7,959 nt of DNA from Spirochaetaceae bacterium (GTDB taxonomy: Bacteria; Spirochaetota; Spirochaetia; JABEVK01). Position numbers and translations under genes: made by a program. The stretch spans positions 1 through 7,959 of the forward strand of contig JAHFSN010000074.1 of assembly GCA_023265735.1 (NCBI GenBank). Reading direction: 5' to 3'. The notes below the pieces were generated by a model, which worked only from the letters and a program-made list of their open reading frames with translations, was not told the DNA's origin and searched no databases. Below are positions 5,393 to 7,959 of this stretch, one piece after another. Positions within the stretch are counted from its first letter, which is position 1, and each line of letters starts with the position of its first letter.

Positions 5393-6388
5393 TTGAGACT
5401 ACCAACACCCACCCTGTTCCTCCTTTGCGTGACCCTCTTGACCTGTCTGTCTTGTGCGACGTCGCGTGCACCCGAACCCACCACGATCTGGCAGGTGCCC
5501 AGTGACTTTCGCATCGTCGGCTATTTTCCCTCGTGGTCAGGCGACCCCCTTTCCATTCGCTACGAGGCCCTCACCCACATCAACTATGCCTTTGCCCTGG
5601 TGGACGCAACGGGAGTCTACCGACCCATCGACAACCTCGAGAAGCTGAAGACCATCGTCCGGCGCGTCCGCGGTACCGGAGTCAAGGTCCTGCTGTCGGT
5701 AGGCGGCTGGAACGACGGGGACACTTCGGCCTTGGGGACGATTTCCTCGGACCCCCAGCTCACCGAGAGATTTGTCGGCGAGACCCTGGATCTCATGGCC
5801 AACCTGCACCTCGATGGAGTCGACCTGGATTGGGAGTACCCGAACGACGCCACCGCCGCTGGCTACGAAACCCTGGTCCAGGCCTTGGCGTTCGGCCTTC
5901 ACACCCGGGGGGCCTCGTTGTCCCTGGCCGTGAGCGCCAACGACGGCAATGGCCGATTTGTCCGCGATGGGGCGTGGCGGGCCGCCGACTGGATCAACAT
6001 CATGGCCTACGACGATGGCTGGGGCCAACGGGCCGGGGTCCCTCATTCCAGCTACGCGTTCACCCGGGCGGCCCTCGATTACTGGCTCGACGATCGAAGC
6101 GTCCCGAGGGGAAAGGTGGTCCTCGGGGTGCCCTTCTACGGCCGCAGCCTCGTCGACCGCCACGCCCGAACCTACCGGTCTCTGGTCGAGCAGTATCCCC
6201 GGGCCCAGGCCGCCGACGTGGCCGGAGGCTATGCCTACAACGGCCCCGACACCCTGCGGGCCAAGATCGTCAACCAGGCGCGGGTCAGGGCGGGCGGCGT
6301 GATGATCTGGCAGCTCAACCAAGACGCCCGGGGACCCCGGTCCCTGCTGTCTCTCATCTTTGACACGGTGAAAGAACCAGTGGAATAG
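5393..6388 (+). CDS. GH18 chitinase-like glycoside hydrolase, probable lipoprotein
   Basis: A 331-residue family 18 glycosidase. Motifs seen: VGYFPSW first strand (42-48), SVGGW (102-106), catalytic DGVDLDWEYP (141-150: D141, D144, D146 and proton donor E148), MAYDDGW (204-210), GVPFYGR (245-251) and closing strand GGVMIWQLNQD with W306. GH18 enzymes cleave beta-1,4 GlcNAc polymers using substrate-assisted catalysis by the N-acetyl group; chitin or peptidoglycan-type glycans are the likely substrates. The N-terminus is a secretion signal (hydrophobic LFLLCVTLLTCLSC); C21, or less likely C18, could be lipidated, though the lipobox is imperfect, followed by a Pro/Thr-rich linker. The protein is short, a bare catalytic domain with no visible binding module. 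The start is TTG at 5393 without a good Shine-Dalgarno; the in-frame ATT at 5363 is well spaced after AGGGGG but would put acidic residues before the signal. A weak promoter (TTGCCA at 5317, 17-base spacer, CAAGAT at 5340) may serve it. Confidence 0.93.
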   Translation: MRLPTPTLFLLCVTLLTCLSCATSRAPEPTTIWQVPSDFRIVGYFPSWSGDPLSIRYEALTHINYAFALVDATGVYRPIDNLEKLKTIVRRVRGTGVKVLLSVGGWNDGDTSALGTISSDPQLTERFVGETLDLMANLHLDGVDLDWEYPNDATAAGYETLVQALAFGLHTRGASLSLAVSANDGNGRFVRDGAWRAADWINIMAYDDGWGQRAGVPHSSYAFTRAALDYWLDDRSVPRGKVVLGVPFYGRSLVDRHARTYRSLVEQYPRAQAADVAGGYAYNGPDTLRAKIVNQARVRAGGVMIWQLNQDARGPRSLLSLIFDTVKEPVE

Positions 6389-6389
6389 A
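6360..6389 (+). promoter_or_regulatory. possible promoter of the AEC transporter gene
   Basis: A perfect TTGACA (6360-6365) sits in the last codons of the GH18 gene. Eighteen bases on lies AATAGA (6384-6389), preceded by TGG as in an extended -10. The -10 itself matches only half of the consensus. A start near 6396 would give a leader of about 73 bases containing the inverted repeat at 6410-6425 and the ribosome site. Confidence 0.35.
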
Positions 6390-6409
6390 GAGGGAATATC
6401 GATCCCATA

Positions 6410-6425
6410 GGAAAGAAGTCTTTCC
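6410..6425 (+). repeat. perfect inverted repeat GGAAAG-AAGT-CTTTCC in the transporter leader
   Basis: A six-pair stem with a four-base loop lies between the GH18 stop and the transporter start. A smaller GGGA/TCCC pair (6392-6395, 6403-6406) precedes it. No T-run follows, so it is not a standard terminator. It may be a leader hairpin or an operator half-site pair. Confidence 0.4.
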
Positions 6426-6457
6426 CACGGGGAGCCCGGGTCGCTAGGCTGTGAACC

Positions 6458-6462
6458 AGGAG
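6458..6462 (+). promoter_or_regulatory. Shine-Dalgarno fixing the transporter start
   Basis: AGGAG lies 6 bases before GTG at 6469. It falls inside the longer reading from GTG 6451, which has no comparable site, so 6469 is preferred. Confidence 0.75.
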
Positions 6463-6468
6463 ACTTCC

Positions 6469-7401
6469 GTGAGTTCCTTTCTCACCATGATCCAGACATC
6501 GGGTCCTCTCTTTCTCCTGGTGGCCGCTGGCTACCTGGTCATGAAGGTGTTTCGCCTCCCCCTTTGGGTGTCCCAGAGAACCACCAAACTGGTGTTCACC
6601 GTGGCCCTTCCCGCCCTCCTGTTCTCGATGATGACGGGCATCCGCCGCCTCCCTTCTCCCGATATGCGGGTCCTGGCGGCCTTCTTCGGGGCCTGCCTGC
6701 TGGTCTTCGCCCTGGGCCGCTTCGGATCCCGGTGGTTTCGGCTCGACGGGGCCAGCCGTTCGGTGTTTGCCGTCGGCGGAGTGTTTTCCAACAACGTCAT
6801 GCTGGGTCTTCCCCTGGCCAAACTCCTGCTGGGACCGGGGTCCATCCCCACCGTGGCCCTGGTCCTGGTCTTCAATTCGCTCATTCTGTGGACCTTGGTG
6901 ACGGTGGCCGTCGAGGTGGCCCGGCACTCGGGGACATCGTGGAGGAACGTGGTACGGACGGCCCTCCGAGTGGCGTTCAATCCCATCGTCGCCGCCATCT
7001 TTGCCGGGGTCGCGTGGAGCTTCACCGGTTGGGACCTCCCTCGGGTCGTCTCCCTCCCCCTCGACTGGGTCGGCGCCGCGGCGGGTCCCCTGGCCCTGGC
7101 CGCCCTGGGCATGGGGCTGGCCGAGTTTGGAGTGGGGCGCGACCGGCGGCTCACGGCCGCCCTGGTCACGGTGAAGCTGCTGGTCCATCCGCTGGCCGTC
7201 TGGGGCCTGGCGGCCTGGCTGGGACTGTCGTCCCTGGAGACCCGGACCCTGGTCCTTCTTTCGTCGATCGCCATCGGGTCGAACGTCTACCTCATGGCCC
7301 GGCAGTTCGGCGTTTTGGAGGGACCCGTGGCCCAGAGCCTTCTGGTTTCCACCGCCCTGTCCGCGGTGACCACGCCGCTGCTCGTCGCCCTGGTCCCCTG
7401 A
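6469..7401 (+). CDS. AEC family transporter (auxin efflux carrier / malate permease type)
   Basis: A 310-residue, very hydrophobic inner-membrane protein with about ten predicted membrane segments in two halves joined by a basic loop (ARHSGTSWRN, 151-160), as in the AEC family of the BART superfamily. Family signatures are LVFTVALPALLF (41-52), FSNNVMLGLPLA (106-117, the conserved Asn and Gly-Leu-Pro crossover) and FNPIVAAIFAG (170-180) at the start of the second half. The late SSIAIGSNVYLMARQFG (265-281) corresponds to the second crossover, where Ser-Ala-Pro is more usual. Bacterial members carry malate, malonate or other organic anions, but substrate cannot be deduced from sequence. The GTG start at 6469 is set by AGGAG. 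It lies 80 bases after GH18, so co-transcription is possible, and import or export of a breakdown product is only a guess. Confidence 0.9.
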   Translation: MSSFLTMIQTSGPLFLLVAAGYLVMKVFRLPLWVSQRTTKLVFTVALPALLFSMMTGIRRLPSPDMRVLAAFFGACLLVFALGRFGSRWFRLDGASRSVFAVGGVFSNNVMLGLPLAKLLLGPGSIPTVALVLVFNSLILWTLVTVAVEVARHSGTSWRNVVRTALRVAFNPIVAAIFAGVAWSFTGWDLPRVVSLPLDWVGAAAGPLALAALGMGLAEFGVGRDRRLTAALVTVKLLVHPLAVWGLAAWLGLSSLETRTLVLLSSIAIGSNVYLMARQFGVLEGPVAQSLLVSTALSAVTTPLLVALVP

Positions 7402-7406
7402 AGCAG

Positions 7407-7435
7407 GTGACTCGGGGCCGCCGAGACGCTATTCT
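7407..7435 (+). promoter_or_regulatory. possible leaderless promoter of the DUF2461 gene
   Basis: GTGACT (7407-7412, four of six bases) and TATTCT (7430-7435, four of six) are 17 bases apart. The -10 ends 7 bases from the A of the ATG at 7442, so the transcript would begin at the start codon. There is no Shine-Dalgarno. The same hexamer at the same spacing precedes the MoxR gene. Confidence 0.42.
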
Positions 7436-7441
7436 GCCTCC

Positions 7442-7959
7442 ATGCTGACCCACGCGATGTCCTTCCTTTCCGACCTGACCCTGAACAACGACAGGACCTG
7501 GTTCCGGGCCCACCAGGACGACTACCTGCGGGCCAAGGCCGAGGTGGAGGATTTTGTCTTCGGCCTCTTTCCTCGGTTGGGTCTGGAGCGGGGCAGCCAC
7601 CCGGCGTCGTTCTGGTTCCACCGCATCTACCGCGACACTCGGTTCAGCCGGGAGAAGACCCCCTACAAGCGGAATTTCAGCGCGGTGCTCGGGGCCGAAG
7701 GGAAGAAGGGACCGGCCATGGGGGCGTACTTTCACATCGAACCGGGTCACGAGAGTGCCATCGGTGGCGGCCTCTGGGCCCCGGAGCCCGCAGTCCTCAA
7801 GAAGTTTCGCCTGGACATGGAGGACGGCCCCCGGGAACTGGAGCGTATCGTGGGGGCCCCCGAGTTTCGGGCCCACCTGACCCTCATGGACGGCAAGAAG
7901 CTCAAGCGAGTTCCCAAGGGATTTGCCCCCGACCACCCGGCGGCCGAATGGTTCAAACT
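7442..7959 (+). CDS. DUF2461 (TIGR02453) family protein, C-terminus cut by window edge
   Basis: The first 172 residues of a DUF2461 protein; family members usually run a little over 200, so about 50 residues are missing. Recognisable family features in order are FLSDLTLNNDRTWFRAHQDD (8-27), the highly conserved RIYRDTRFSREKTPYKRNF (61-79), AYFHIEPG (95-102), GGGLWAPEPAVLKKFR (108-123) and LKRVPKGFAPDHP (154-166). The biochemical role of the family is not established to my knowledge; the conserved Arg/Asp/Lys cluster and surface-exposed Tyr-His strand hint at a phosphate-rich ligand, but that is inference. It is cytoplasmic, with no signal. I chose ATG 7442 because the leaderless-type promoter points to it; a second in-frame ATG at 7457 would still keep the domain intact. 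It begins 40 bases after the transporter stop. Confidence 0.92.
   Translation, partial: MLTHAMSFLSDLTLNNDRTWFRAHQDDYLRAKAEVEDFVFGLFPRLGLERGSHPASFWFHRIYRDTRFSREKTPYKRNFSAVLGAEGKKGPAMGAYFHIEPGHESAIGGGLWAPEPAVLKKFRLDMEDGPRELERIVGAPEFRAHLTLMDGKKLKRVPKGFAPDHPAAEWFK

Noticed and set aside
6235..7188. 317-codon minus-strand frame opposite the GH18 end and the transporter
   Set aside because: It is a charged, Gly/His/Gln-rich shadow with no domain. The plus strand encodes clear membrane segments there.
7292..7936. 214-codon minus-strand frame opposite the DUF2461 gene
   Set aside because: There is no family signal, whereas the plus strand shows the full set of DUF2461 motifs.
1..7959. tRNA, rRNA, CRISPR array, transposase, phage or toxin-antitoxin genes
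   Set aside because: I found no cloverleaf-like segment, spaced direct repeats, terminal inverted repeats or matching protein motifs in either strand.

Overview
This 7,959-base window is GC-rich chromosomal DNA with tightly packed genes, most of them of recognisable families. The codon choice and the mix of families (MoxR/DUF58 pair, heparanase-like GH79, GH18 lipoprotein, Cache-type chemoreceptor, DUF2461) suggest a free-living Gram-negative bacterium. Acidobacteriota of the Holophagae type is my best guess, but no marker gene here proves it. I see no tRNA, rRNA, CRISPR array, insertion sequence or phage gene, and no gene-free stretch longer than 300 bases.

The left third reads leftward (minus strand). 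From right to left it holds four genes: a heparanase-like glycoside hydrolase (GH79); a 54-residue zinc-ribbon protein with its own near-consensus promoter and a clear intrinsic terminator; a MoxR-type AAA+ ATPase; and the start of a DUF58 membrane protein that runs off the left edge. The DUF58 gene has no normal start in its main frame. An ATG overlapping the end of moxR can reach that frame only by a -1 shift, and a run of nine T lies at the right place for one.

The right two thirds read rightward (plus strand): a large methyl-accepting chemotaxis protein, divergent from the GH79 gene across 81 bases; a GH18 chitinase-like lipoprotein; an AEC-family transporter; and a DUF2461 protein cut by the right edge. 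Two polymer-cleaving enzymes flanking a chemoreceptor, with a carrier of the organic-acid/auxin-efflux type downstream, would fit sensing and scavenging of amino-sugar or uronic-acid polymers. That functional link is inference from position only.

Translation signals fall into two classes. The zinc-ribbon, chemoreceptor and transporter genes have good Shine-Dalgarno sequences that fix their starts. The moxR and DUF2461 genes have none, and instead carry the same TATTCTGCnnCCATG block, with a -10-like hexamer exactly where it would make a leaderless mRNA.

The points most worth checking are the export-signal-free heparanase homologue, the T9 frameshift at the DUF58 start, and the shared leaderless-start motif.
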